Assembly: GCF_900113735.1 (NCBI RefSeq)
Contig: NZ_FOQM01000002.1
Span: 186,001-250,000 of the forward strand
Length of the DNA: 64,000 nt
Origin: Bradyrhizobium sp. Gha
Lineage (GTDB): Bacteria > Pseudomonadota > Alphaproteobacteria > Rhizobiales > Xanthobacteraceae
Direction: 5' to 3'
A program made the position numbers and the translations under genes. Below are positions 35,773-44,461 of the stretch, piece by piece. The notes beneath the pieces were generated by a model. That model worked only from the letters and a program-made list of their open reading frames with translations, was not told where the DNA came from and did not search any database. Each line of letters begins with the position of its first letter. Position 1 is the first letter of the stretch.

Positions 35773-36747
35773 GCGATATGATCACCAATTCACTTCCCCG
35801 CGCGGTTCATCCCCGAAGCATGGCGCGCTTGCTGCTGAGCGTTCCGATTGCTTACGTCGGAACAGCCGCGTTGTTGGCCTTTGCCTATGTGACCAGGCCG
35901 GCTCTCGTTTCTCCTGTGCTGCTCTTGCTCATCGTGCGCCAGGCGGCGCCGTTGGCCATCGCCGTCCTTGGCCAATCACTTTGCATGAGGGTTCTTTCAC
36001 TCGATCTTTCGATCGGCGGCGTCATTCTCGCAGTCAGCTACATCCTTACGAGCGGTATCCTGAGGTTTCCCGAGTACTGCTGATCATCTGCCTGCTCTTC
36101 GGAGCAGCCGTCGGTGCCGCAAATGCATTCTTCATCACGCGCATCAAAGCATCATCCATCATCGTGACTCTGGCGACCGCCCTGACTTTAAGTGGTGTCG
36201 TCTTTTCCCTCAGCCAGCTACGCGCGCCCGGGGAAGCTCCAGCCGTCCTGCGCTACCTCGGGCAGACGAGAATAGGCATTGTACCGATCTCTCCGCTTTT
36301 CTGGCTCGCGATATTCCTTCCGGTCGCGCTATTCCTCCGCATGTCAGTCTTTGGGCGCTATGTGACGCAATCGGCGCCAGCCCACGGGCAGCGTTGATAT
36401 CGGGCATTCCCTATGCTCGCATCGTGACGATTGCGCACGTTCTGTCGAGCGTTCTCGCGGTTTTGAGCGGATTCTTGCTCGTCGGCCTTGTTGGAGCCGG
36501 CAGTCTGGATATCGGTCGTGACCTGCCCTTGAGTTCGCTCGTTGCCGTCATTCTCGGTGGCGTCACCTTTGGCTCGGGCAAGGGAGGTTCGCTCGGGCCG
36601 GCTGTTGCCGCTTTCATGCTCACGTTCAGCTTCAATCTGCTTACGAGCCTTGGGATTGGCGAGCCGGGGAAATTGATGTTGCAGGGAGCGATCATTGCCC
36701 TTGCCGCCACACGACGAAATCCTGAGCTAGTGAAGATGGAGAGACGC
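35769..36747 (+). pseudogene. Second RbsC-type permease, two frameshifts
   Basis: A sugar permease spread over three frames. Frame one runs from the GTG start (GTGA overlap with the previous gene) through LDLSIGGVILAVSYILTSG to a stop near 36083. The match resumes at about 36066 in another frame (VLLIICLLFGAAVGAANAFF). It then breaks again near 36366, where adding one T after TATGTG restores YAIGASPRAALISGIPYAR. The last piece (AVILGGVTFGSGKGGS) reads on into the esterase gene without a stop. It is clearly inactive. Confidence 0.85.
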
Positions 36748-37499
36748 ATGCCGCACGTGATGCAGGAAGCCGAGCCGTTCTTTTTCAATGGCAATGATAT
36801 TGCCGTGCTCGTCTTGCATGGTTTCACGGGGACCACGCAGAGCGTGCGCTATCTTGGGCAGGAGTTGCACCGGCGCTATGGGTTACGGTCCGTGGTCCCC
36901 GCCTGGCTGGACACGGCACGACACCAGATGACATGGCAAAGACCGGCTTTCACGATTGGGTCTCTTCGTGCGAAGAGGCGCTCCATGAACTAGCCGCGGG
37001 CGGCAGACCTGTTTTCATCGCAGGCTTGTCCATGGGCGGAACACTGGCACTCAATCTGGCTGCACGCTTTCCCACGATCGTCCACGGCATTATTCCCATA
37101 AACAGTCCAGTCGGCATTTTTGAACCGCCGCTCGCCGAGCTGGTCCTGAACAGGTCGGCTCCAGCGCGGGTCCCGGGCATAGGTTCGGATATAAAGGATC
37201 CGATGGCGTCCGAGCTCGCCTATGCGGAGCTGCCCGTCAGCTGCGCGCGCGAGGTGTTTGTCTTGATCACTGCGACTTCGGCAATTCTTTCCAAGGTGAC
37301 TTGCCCGGTGCTGGCGATGCACTCCCGCGAAGACCATGTTGTGCCGCCGCGCAATGGACAAAGAATTCTCGAGAGCGTTGGCTCCGATGAGGTCAGGCTG
37401 CTGTGGCTGAATAACTCCTATCATGTTGCAACTCTCGACAACGATAAGGATCTTATCGTCGAGCGCGCCGGGCGGTTCATTGAGGACCTCCGCGGATAG
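36748..37499 (+). pseudogene. Alpha/beta hydrolase (carboxylesterase-like), one frameshift
   Basis: An Est30-like esterase. The first part reads EAEPFFFNGNDIAVLVLHGF with the HGFTG oxyanion turn. Near 36900 the frame breaks, and one extra C in GTCCCCGCC would restore RLAGHGTTPDDMAKTGFHDW. The second part has the nucleophile in AGLSMGGTLAL, the Asp in HSREDHVV and the His in NSYHVATLDND. All catalytic residues survive; only the frame is broken. It could be a recent mutation or a base-call error. Confidence 0.8.
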
Positions 37500-37770
37500 C
37501 CCAGAATCGAAAGTGTAATCGGAGCCTGTTGAAATTCTGACCGGAGACACTGTGCCCGACCGCCTGAATGCCGCTTGCGGCATCGCGGAGCGCAATCATC
37601 GTCGAGGCGTCAATGGCAATGCGGCAGGCCCGTCGAATTTCGGTCGCGCGGCGCGGAAGCCGAGGTCGGTCAGATCCTGCTTTGGGCTGGCGCCTGCGCA
37701 GTGTTTTCAACGAGAATTCGTGGAATTGAACCGCTGCGATAAGCAGTTGTCTATATTGATCTTTTCAGCG

Positions 37771-37855
37771 TGGTGCCCCTGGCCGGAATCGAACCAGCAC
37801 TCCTTGCGGAACTCGATTTTGAGTCGAGCGCGTCTACCAGTTCCGCCACAGGGGC
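37771..37855 (-). tRNA. tRNA-Leu (CAA)
   Basis: 85 nt reading right to left. The acceptor stem GCCCCTG pairs with CAGGGGC, followed by encoded ACCA (the CCA end is at 37771). The anticodon stem CTCGA/TCGAG holds the loop CTCAAAA, giving anticodon CAA. There is a long variable arm typical of leucine tRNAs and a T-loop GGTTCGATTCC. The 3' end, the usual integration site for islands, faces the accessory left half of the window. Confidence 0.95.
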
Positions 37856-38013
37856 CCTCGGTCGGCCCCTCCGATGGAGGGCGTCGCGAAGCCGGCGGAC
37901 TATAGCCATGGGAAAGACGGGGTCAACCCGCGCCAAAGTGATCCCCGATGTTCTCGACAGGGACTTGGGTCGGGGCTAGAGCCTTGAGGCCAGCCCCACC
38001 TCAAGAGGCCGCC

Positions 38014-38556
38014 GTGACGACCCAGAGTGCCGCAATCCCCGCGTTTCGCCCCGCTGTCGGCGGCCCGGCGCTGACCGCCGCGCTGGCCGTGACCGTGATC
38101 GCGGCGGCGACGATCGCGGGGGCCTGGTTCTTTCAGCTCGTTCTGGGGATCGTGCCCTGTCCGCTCTGCCTCGAGCAGCGCTACGCCTATTACCTCGCGA
38201 TCCCGCTCGGGGCGCTCATGGTGCTGGCGGCGCGGGGCGGCGCGCCGCGGCCGCTGCTGCTGGCCGGGCTCGCGATCCTCGCGCTGGCGGCGTTCGCCAA
38301 TGCCGGGCTCGGCACTTACCATTCCGGGGTCGAATGGGGCTTCTGGAAAGGGCCAACCGATTGCTCCGGTCCGGTCGTCAATCTCGGCAGCGCCGGCGAC
38401 CTGCTGTCGCGGCTCGACACCGTCAAGGTGGTGCGCTGCGACGAGGTGCAGTGGCGCTTCCTCGGCCTCTCGCTTGCCGGCTACAATGTGCTGATCTCGC
38501 TAGCAATGGCCGCGATCGCCGCCTGGGGCTTTGTGCGGACGGCGCAGCGACCATGA
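38014..38556 (+). CDS. dsbB: Disulfide bond formation protein B
   Basis: 180-aa inner-membrane DsbB-like protein with four hydrophobic segments. The first redox pair is the CPLC in IVPCPLCLEQRY after transmembrane segment one. The second pair is formed by the Cys residues of TDCSGP and VRCDEVQW in the second periplasmic loop. It re-oxidises a DsbA-type thiol oxidase and passes electrons to quinone. GTG at 38014 is chosen: AGAGG lies about 6 bases before it, while the upstream in-frame ATG (37948) has none. It lies just right of the tRNA gene, on the side that looks like core chromosome. Confidence 0.85.
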   Translation: MTTQSAAIPAFRPAVGGPALTAALAVTVIAAATIAGAWFFQLVLGIVPCPLCLEQRYAYYLAIPLGALMVLAARGGAPRPLLLAGLAILALAAFANAGLGTYHSGVEWGFWKGPTDCSGPVVNLGSAGDLLSRLDTVKVVRCDEVQWRFLGLSLAGYNVLISLAMAAIAAWGFVRTAQRP

Positions 38557-38590
38557 TCCGGAAAAGTGTGTAGCGCTTTTCCGAACAGAT
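38555..38590. repeat. Extragenic inverted repeat (CGGAAAAG/CTTTTCCG)
   Basis: CGGAAAAG (38559-38566) and CTTTTCCG (38576-38583) form a perfect 8-bp stem flanked by GATC on both sides. It starts at the dsbB stop codon and lies between convergent dsbB and livF, where it may also act as a terminator. The same element type is familiar from Bradyrhizobium intergenic DNA. Confidence 0.6.
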
Positions 38591-38607
38591 CGTGCTCGAA
38601 TGACAAA

Positions 38608-39339
38608 CTAGATCGCGCTCGCGCCTTCGTGCTCGAAACCGAGATAGCTTGCCGCCACCCGTTCGTTCGCCGCAATATCGCTCGCCCTGCCGCTGAGCAC
38701 GAACTCGCCGAGCTCCATCACATAGGCCTGGTCGGCGATCTTCAGCGCTGCCTGGGCATTCTGCTCGACAAGCAGTACGGAGACGCCGCTGGCCTTTAGC
38801 TCGGTCACGATGCGGAAAATGTCGGCGACGATGATCGGGGCGAGGCCGAGGCTCGGCTCATCCAGCATCAGCAGCTTCGGTTCGCCCATCAGCGCGCGGC
38901 CCATCGCAAGCATCTGCTGCTCGCCGCCGGACAAGGTGCCGGCGAGCTGCTTGCGGCGCTCCTTGAGGCGCGGAAACAGCGTGTAGATCCGCTCGATCGA
39001 GGCCCTTGCCCGGCTCCGCTCGATGCGGAAAGCACCCAACTCGAGATTGTCCTCGACATTCATGGTCACGAACAATTCGCGGTGCTCAGGGACCAGGCCG
39101 AGGCCCATCGCGACGCGATCCTCGATGTCGAGCCGGGCCAGATCCTGCCCGGCAAAGTTGACGCGACCCTTCAGCGGCAGGATGCCCATGATGGCCGATA
39201 GCAGCGTGGTCTTGCCCGCGCCGTTGGCGCCAACGATGGTGACGATCTCTCTCTCGCCGACTTCGAGCGCAACCGAGCGCACGGCTTCGACCTTGCCGTA
39301 GGCGACATGCGCGTCGGTGACCGATAACAGCGCACTCAT
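38608..39339 (-). CDS. livF: Branched-chain-type ABC ATPase (LivF)
   Basis: 243-aa ATPase of the LivF group: Walker A GANGAGKTT, signature LSGGEQQMLAMGRAL, Walker B LLMLDEPSLGLAP, and the usual switch His region LLVEQNAQAAL. Its ATG overlaps the stop of the upstream permease-ATPase fusion (ATGA), so translation is coupled. It is the last gene of a livH-livMG-livF operon that has no binding-protein gene of its own in this window. Confidence 0.92.
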   Translation of the reverse strand: MSALLSVTDAHVAYGKVEAVRSVALEVGEREIVTIVGANGAGKTTLLSAIMGILPLKGRVNFAGQDLARLDIEDRVAMGLGLVPEHRELFVTMNVEDNLELGAFRIERSRARASIERIYTLFPRLKERRKQLAGTLSGGEQQMLAMGRALMGEPKLLMLDEPSLGLAPIIVADIFRIVTELKASGVSVLLVEQNAQAALKIADQAYVMELGEFVLSGRASDIAANERVAASYLGFEHEGASAI

Positions 39340-41105
39340 GCCGCCACTCCGAGATAGGCCTTGATCACTTCGGGATTGGTCTTGATCGTGGCGGGCGTTC
39401 CTTCCGCTATCTTGGTGCCGAAATCCAGCACCACAATGCGATCGGCGAGGTTCATCACGAAGCCCATGTCGTGCTCGACCAAAAGGACGCTCATGCCGCC
39501 GTCGCGCAAATCGCGCAGCAGCTTCGCAAGCTGTTGCTTCTCCATGTGACGCAGGCCGGCGGCCGGCTCATCGAGCAGCAGCAGCATCGGGTCGACGCAC
39601 AACGCACGCGCGATCTCGACGATGCGCTGCTGGCCGAGCGAAAGGCTGCCCGCAAGCTGATGCATCTGCTCCGCGAGACCGACGCGCTCGATCTGGCGGG
39701 CGGCCTCCGCCAGCAGTTTGGCTTCATCGGCGCGGTCGAGCCGCAGCATCGCGGCGAGCGGCCCGGAATGACCGCGCAGATGCGCACCGATCGCGACATT
39801 CTCCAGCACGGTCATGTCAGGCACGAGCTTGACGTGCTGGAAGGTCCTGCTGATGCCGAGCTTGACGATCTCCTGCGGTGGCGCGCGGTCCACCCTCTTG
39901 CCGAGCACCGAGATCGCGCCCGAGGTCGCCGACAGCACGCCGGTGATCAGGTTGAAGGTCGTGCTCTTGCCGGCACCGTTCGGTCCGATCAGGGCGACGA
40001 TCTCGCGCGCCTGGACGTCGAAGGAGACATTGTTGACCGCGACCACGCCGCCGAACTGTTTCCGCGCTTTTTCGACTTGGAGCAACACGCCGCCCTCGGC
40101 CCGCGAGCGGGTGCGCTGTTCGAGCTTCAGCGAGGTGTCAGGCTTCTTGCCGCCCCTGCGTTCGGGCAGCAGCGACATCAGCCACGGCCACACCCCGCCG
40201 GGCGCGAGTTGGAGCAGGGCCACCAGCATGATGCCGAACACGATGGTCTCGACCTGGCCGGAGCCGGGCAGGATCAGCGGCAGATAGCTCTGCAGCACCT
40301 CTTTCAGGATGACCACGATCGCTGCGCCCAGCACGCCGCCCCAGACATAGCCGGCACCGCCGACGACCGCGATGAAGAGATATTCAATGCCGGCCTGCGC
40401 GCCGAACGGCGTCGGGTTCACCGCGCGCTGGAGGTGGGCATAGAGCCAGCCGGAGAGGCCGGCGAGCACGGCGGCGTGGATGAACACCAGCATTTTTGCG
40501 CGCGGCGTCTGCACGCCGAACGCCTCCGCCGCGACATGCCCCCGCCGCAGCGCGCGGATGGCGCGGCCGGTGCGGGAGTCCAGCAGGTTCATGGTGACCA
40601 GCGCCGATAGGATCACCGCGACCCAGATCGCAAAGTAGATCGAGCCGGGATCGAGCATCCTGAACGAGCCGATCGACAGCGGCGGGATCGCCGAGATACC
40701 GTCGTTGCGTCCCAGGAATCCGAGCTTGCTGAAGAGGTAGAACAGGCCTAGCCCCCAGGCCAGCGTTCCGAGCGGCAGATAATGGCCGGAGAGGCGCACA
40801 GTGATCAGACCGAGCAGCACCGCGAGCAGCCCGCTGACCACGAGCGACAGCGGCAGCGTCAGCCAGGGCGACAGCCCGTAAGCGGTCGTGAGCAGCGCCG
40901 TGGTGTAGGCGCCGAAGCCGACAAAGGCCGCCTGGCCGAACGAGGTGAGGCCACCGACGCCGGTGAGCAGCACGAGGCCCATCGCGACCAGCGCGGAAAG
41001 ACCGATATTGTCGAGCAGCACGATCCAGAACGGTGGTATGCCCGGAACGAACGGAATCGCCGCCATAACGAGTGCGAAGACGAGGATGGGAAGCCGGCTC
41101 TGCAT
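39336..41105 (-). CDS. livMG: LivM-LivG fusion: permease plus ATPase
   Basis: 589-aa protein. Residues 1 to about 310 are a LivM-type permease with around ten hydrophobic segments ([22 protein letters not shown] near residue 45 is the hallmark, here spanning the first conserved loop). After a charged linker ([19 protein letters not shown]) a LivG ATPase starts near residue 340: Walker [10 protein letters not shown], signature [15 protein letters not shown], Walker [13 protein letters not shown] fused permease-ATPase fixes their ratio. It lies 7 bases downstream of livH. The substrate is unknown; it could be an aromatic or other organic acid. Confidence 0.9.
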   Translation of the reverse strand: MQSRLPILVFALVMAAIPFVPGIPPFWIVLLDNIGLSALVAMGLVLLTGVGGLTSFGQAAFVGFGAYTTALLTTAYGLSPWLTLPLSLVVSGLLAVLLGLITVRLSGHYLPLGTLAWGLGLFYLFSKLGFLGRNDGISAIPPLSIGSFRMLDPGSIYFAIWVAVILSALVTMNLLDSRTGRAIRALRRGHVAAEAFGVQTPRAKMLVFIHAAVLAGLSGWLYAHLQRAVNPTPFGAQAGIEYLFIAVVGGAGYVWGGVLGAAIVVILKEVLQSYLPLILPGSGQVETIVFGIMLVALLQLAPGGVWPWLMSLLPERRGGKKPDTSLKLEQRTRSRAEGGVLLQVEKARKQFGGVVAVNNVSFDVQAREIVALIGPNGAGKSTTFNLITGVLSATSGAISVLGKRVDRAPPQEIVKLGISRTFQHVKLVPDMTVLENVAIGAHLRGHSGPLAAMLRLDRADEAKLLAEAARQIERVGLAEQMHQLAGSLSLGQQRIVEIARALCVDPMLLLLDEPAAGLRHMEKQQLAKLLRDLRDGGMSVLLVEHDMGFVMNLADRIVVLDFGTKIAEGTPATIKTNPEVIKAYLGVAA

Positions 41106-41112
41106 GTTGATG

Positions 41113-42153
41113 TCAGTCCTTCTCTTCCTCGACCGCAGGCGCCGCGAGCGAGCGCAGCAGCAGCACGGGGATCAGGAGCATGAACACGATCACCTCCTTG
41201 TAGTTGGAGGCATAGAAGGACGAGAACGCCTCGACGATGCCGACGAAGAGCGCCGCGACGGCAGTCAGCGGATAGCTGACGAGACCGCCGATGATCGCGG
41301 CCACAAAACCCTTCAGGCCGATCAGGAAGCCGCTGTCATAGTAGAGCGTCGTAATCGGCACGATCATGATGCCGGACAGCGCGCCGATGACGGATGCCAG
41401 CAGGAAGGCGATCTGGCCTGAAAGCGTGGTGCGGATGCCGGCGAGCCGCGCCCCTAACCGGTTGACCGCGGTGGCGCGCAGCGCCTTGCCGTAGAGCGTC
41501 AGGCCGAAGAACAGCCAGAGACCGACGATGAAGGCGACGGTGATGCCGTAGACCGTGATGCTCTGGCCGGTGAAGCGCAGCGAGCCCGCGGTGAAGGCGC
41601 CGGAGAGCACGGCCGGTCCGCGCTGGCCCTCGGCGCCGAAGAACAAGAGGCCCAGCCCTTGCATCGCCAGATGGACGCCGACCGACGCGATCAGCAGCAC
41701 CAGCACCGAAGTGTGCGCCAGCGGCTGGAACGCGATGCGGTAGAGATAGAGGCCGATCATCGCCACGATCGCCAGCGACAGCGCGATGCAGACCGCGACC
41801 GGCGGCTTCTGGGCGGCGAAGTAGATCGTCAGCGTCAACACGATCGCCGGCAGCACGATGTTGGCAAGCACGCTGCGCAGGATCAGCCGGCCATGCAGCG
41901 CCTTGCGCGCGACGAACAGCTCGAAGGCGCAGGCACCGATGCCCATGGCCAGCGCCAGCTTGGCCGTGCCCGGCATCTGGCCCGACGCCAGCGAGGCATA
42001 GGTCAGCGCGCCATAGGTGACGAACTCGCCCTGGGGGATGAGGATGACGCGGGTGACGGCGAACACCAGCACCAGCGCCAGCCCGAGCAGCGCATAGATC
42101 GCGCCATTGGTGATGCCGTCCTGCAGCAGGAACAGCATGATGGTGGTGTTCAA
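41113..42153 (-). CDS. livH: Branched-chain-type ABC permease (LivH)
   Basis: 346-aa LivH-type permease. It begins MLFLLQDGITNGAIYALLGL and has the conserved IPQGEFVTYGALTYASLAS. The C-terminal half has LTLYGKALRATAVNRLGARL and the membrane stretch around GFVAAIIGGLVSYPLTAV. I use the TTG at 42153 because a GGGGGAG lies 9 bases before it, whereas the next ATG, 15 bases on, has no such site. First gene of the operon, divergent from the MarR regulator. Confidence 0.88.
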   Translation of the reverse strand: MNTTIMLFLLQDGITNGAIYALLGLALVLVFAVTRVILIPQGEFVTYGALTYASLASGQMPGTAKLALAMGIGACAFELFVARKALHGRLILRSVLANIVLPAIVLTLTIYFAAQKPPVAVCIALSLAIVAMIGLYLYRIAFQPLAHTSVLVLLIASVGVHLAMQGLGLLFFGAEGQRGPAVLSGAFTAGSLRFTGQSITVYGITVAFIVGLWLFFGLTLYGKALRATAVNRLGARLAGIRTTLSGQIAFLLASVIGALSGIMIVPITTLYYDSGFLIGLKGFVAAIIGGLVSYPLTAVAALFVGIVEAFSSFYASNYKEVIVFMLLIPVLLLRSLAAPAVEEEKD

Positions 42154-42236
42154 GACCGGACGCTCCCCCTCGAAGATTGGGCCCCTCTCCGCGCTTGCGG
42201 TGGATGGTCCCTCACAGCCATTGAAATACGCTGACG

Positions 42237-42270
42237 ATATTTGATATGGTCAATAACAATTATCAAATAT
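42237..42270. promoter_or_regulatory. Perfect inverted repeat, probable MarR operator
   Basis: ATATTTGATA (42237-42246) and TATCAAATAT (42261-42270) are exact reverse complements separated by 14 bases. The site is A+T-rich in a G+C-rich neighbourhood and lies between divergent livH and the MarR gene, so it could repress both directions. Two arms spaced by about two helical turns suggest two half-sites or two dimers. Confidence 0.7.
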
Positions 42271-42328
42271 AACATCAAGGGTGGGAAACGACCCGTCCCG
42301 AATTTAGCGGGATTGCGAGCATGAGGCG

Positions 42329-42850
42329 ATGACCGTTTCGAAAAGCGCTGAGAAGTCCTCCGAAAAACCCGGCGAGGCCACCAAAGGCCGCAAGGACGCG
42401 CCCGAGGGCCTGCCCGAAGCCCTCCAGCTCGGCGAGCTCTCCGAACAGCTCGGCTACGTGCTGAAACGGGCGCAGCTCAAGGTATTCGAGAATTTCCTGC
42501 GCTGCATGGCCTCGCTCCAGCTCACGCCGGCGCAGTTCTCGGTGCTGTTGCTGGTCGAGAAGAACCCGGGCCGGAACCAGACCGAGATCGCCTCCACCCT
42601 CGGTATCCTCAGGCCGAATTTCGTCGCCATGCTCGACAATCTCGAGAGCCGCGACCTCTGCGCCCGGATCCGCTCCACCAACGACCGGCGTTCGCACATC
42701 CTGGTGCTGACCGATAAGGGCAAGGCGGTCCTGACGCGCGCCAAGAAGCTCGTCGCCACCAAGCACGAGTCGCGGCTCAACGAGCTGCTGGGGCAAGCCA
42801 ACCGCCAAGCGCTGCTGGACATGCTGTCGAAGATCGCCAACGAGTTTTGA
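42329..42850 (+). CDS. MarR family transcriptional regulator
   Basis: 173-aa MarR protein with a 45-residue Lys/Ser-rich N-terminal tail. The winged helix-turn-helix lies in TPAQFSVLLLVEKNPGRNQT, EIASTLGILRPNFVAMLDNL and the wing IRSTNDRRSHILVLTDKG. GAGG precedes the ATG. It is divergent from the livH-livMG-livF operon, with a perfect inverted repeat between them. It most likely represses that transporter until an organic acid or its CoA ester binds. This is inferred from layout. Confidence 0.9.
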   Translation: MTVSKSAEKSSEKPGEATKGRKDAPEGLPEALQLGELSEQLGYVLKRAQLKVFENFLRCMASLQLTPAQFSVLLLVEKNPGRNQTEIASTLGILRPNFVAMLDNLESRDLCARIRSTNDRRSHILVLTDKGKAVLTRAKKLVATKHESRLNELLGQANRQALLDMLSKIANEF

Positions 42851-42857
42851 GCCTCAC

Positions 42858-42954
42858 TGTCATCGCCCGCGAAGGCGGGCGATCCAGTATTCCAGAGACA
42901 TACGTGGGATGCAGAGGGGCCGCGGCGGATTCCCCGCCTTCGCGGGGAATGACG
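42858..42954. repeat. Extragenic palindromic repeat pair
   Basis: TGTCATCGCCCGCGAAGGCG followed by GGCGATCCAGTA, then a second stem ATTCCCCGC / GCGGGGAAT ending in ATGACG. The same first module recurs at 60668. It lies between convergent MarR and glycerate kinase genes and can fold into two hairpins, so it may also end transcription. Confidence 0.7.
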
Positions 42955-42975
42955 CCGACCTTTGGAGCAGCCCCC

Positions 42976-44259
42976 TCAATCCACCAAAATCACCCTGATG
43001 TCGTTCACATTGGTCAGCGTCGGGCCGGGCATGAGCAGATCGCCGGTCGCCTCGAAGAACGTCGTCGCGTCGTTGTTGTCGAGATAGGCCTGTGGCTGAA
43101 GTCCCTCCGCCTTCATCCTGGCGAAGGTCGCCGCGTCGATCAGCGCACCGGCGGGATCGGTGGGATGGCCGGCCCCTCCGTCCGCGCCATCGGTGTCACC
43201 GGCAAGCGCCGAGATGTCGGGCGTGTTCTTCAACAGTGAGGCCAGCGCCAGCGCGTATTCCTGGTTTGGGCCGCCGCGGCCATTGCCTCGCACCGTCACC
43301 GTGAGCTCGCCGCCGGACAGGATCGCGACGCGCTTGCCCTGGGCGCGGGCGGCAAGCGCGAGCCTGGCGTGGTCGGCGGCGACCTCGCGGGCCTCGCCCT
43401 CGAGATCGGCGCCGAGATCGATGGTCTCATAGCCCGCGTCCCTGGCGAGCTTCACCGCAGCGTCGAGCGATTGCTTGGGCCGCGCGATCAATTCGAAATG
43501 CGCGCGGGCAAAGGCGGCGTCGCCGGGCTTGCAGCTTTCATTGGCGGGATCGTCGAGCGCGCGCCGTACGGCATCGTCGATGGCGAGCTTGTACTTTGCG
43601 ACGATCGCGCGTGCGTCGGCCAACGAGGTCGGATCGGGGACGGTCGGACCCGAGGCGATCGCGGAAGCGTCGTCGTGCGGCACATCGGAGATCGCGAGCG
43701 TCACGATCTCGGCGGCATTCTTGCCGGCGCGCGCCAGTCGCCCGCCCTTGATGCGCGAGAGATGCTTTCGCACGACATTCATCTCGCCGATCGGCGCGCC
43801 CGAGCGCAGCAACGCCTTGTTGACCGCCTGCTTCTGCGCAAAGCTGATCCCATCGACCGGCGCGATCCAGTTCGCCGAGCCGCCGCCGGTGAGCAGCACC
43901 AGCAGCAGATCGTCGGGACCGGCTTCGCCTGCGAGCGCGAGCGTGTCGGCCGCACCCTTCAGGCCGGCCTCATCGGGCACCGGATGGCCGGCTTCGACGA
44001 TTCGGATGCGGCGGGTCGGCACGCCGTAGCCGTGGCGCGTGGTGGCGATGCCGACGAGGCGCTCCGGAGCCAGCTTGAGGGCATCGAGATAGTGCCGTTC
44101 CGCTGCGGCGGCCATCGCAGCAGCGCCCTTGCCGGCGGCAAGGCAGATCACGCGGCCCTTCGGGGCGGGGCGCAGATGCGGCGCCAGGATCGTATCCGGA
44201 TGGGCCGCGGCAACGGCGGCGTCGTAGAGCGCGCGGAGCAGGGGACGTCGGTCGGTCAT
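42976..44259 (-). CDS. Glycerate 2-kinase (MOFRL family)
   Basis: 427-aa kinase of the MOFRL/GckA-TtuD family, which phosphorylates D-glycerate at carbon 2. The N-terminal domain holds GRVICLAAGKGAAAMAAAAE near residue 40 and LLLVLLTGGGSANW. The C-terminal MOFRL domain has VAILSGGELTVTVRGNGRGG and ALAGDTDGADGG. ATG at 44259 is chosen because GAAGG lies 8 bases upstream; an in-frame TTG 18 bases earlier has no such site. It stands alone, flanked by a repeat and a terminator. Confidence 0.9.
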   Translation of the reverse strand: MTDRRPLLRALYDAAVAAAHPDTILAPHLRPAPKGRVICLAAGKGAAAMAAAAERHYLDALKLAPERLVGIATTRHGYGVPTRRIRIVEAGHPVPDEAGLKGAADTLALAGEAGPDDLLLVLLTGGGSANWIAPVDGISFAQKQAVNKALLRSGAPIGEMNVVRKHLSRIKGGRLARAGKNAAEIVTLAISDVPHDDASAIASGPTVPDPTSLADARAIVAKYKLAIDDAVRRALDDPANESCKPGDAAFARAHFELIARPKQSLDAAVKLARDAGYETIDLGADLEGEAREVAADHARLALAARAQGKRVAILSGGELTVTVRGNGRGGPNQEYALALASLLKNTPDISALAGDTDGADGGAGHPTDPAGALIDAATFARMKAEGLQPQAYLDNNDATTFFEATGDLLMPGPTLTNVNDIRVILVD

Positions 44260-44408
44260 GACGATGGCCTTCGGCAAACTCGTGAGCAGACTAGAGCTGT
44301 GGCGAGAACGTCGCCATTCCCCTGCCTAGCGCATCGGACGCGAAAGGGTAAGCATGCTTTACCGTCATTCGATTGTGCAATCGCGTGATGATAATCGGCA
44401 TGCAGCAG

Positions 44409-44440
44409 AACCCCCTGCGATCGTCTCGCAGGGGGCTGTT
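44409..44440 (-). terminator. Hairpin terminator after binding-protein gene A
   Basis: CCCCCTGCGA (44411-44420) and TCGCAGGGGG (44426-44435), a perfect 10-bp stem with loop TCGTC. It lies about 25 bases beyond the stop of the last substrate-binding protein gene (minus strand). The T-run is weak (TTCTGC). Confidence 0.7.
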
Positions 44441-44461
44441 TCTCTCCGCTGTCAGGAGCGG

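Noticed and set aside
37500..37770. Possible integrase remnant beside the tRNA gene
   Set aside because: Frames here are short and carry no tyrosine recombinase motif (Arg-His-x-x-Arg-Tyr); no repeat of the tRNA 3' end was noticed elsewhere in the window.
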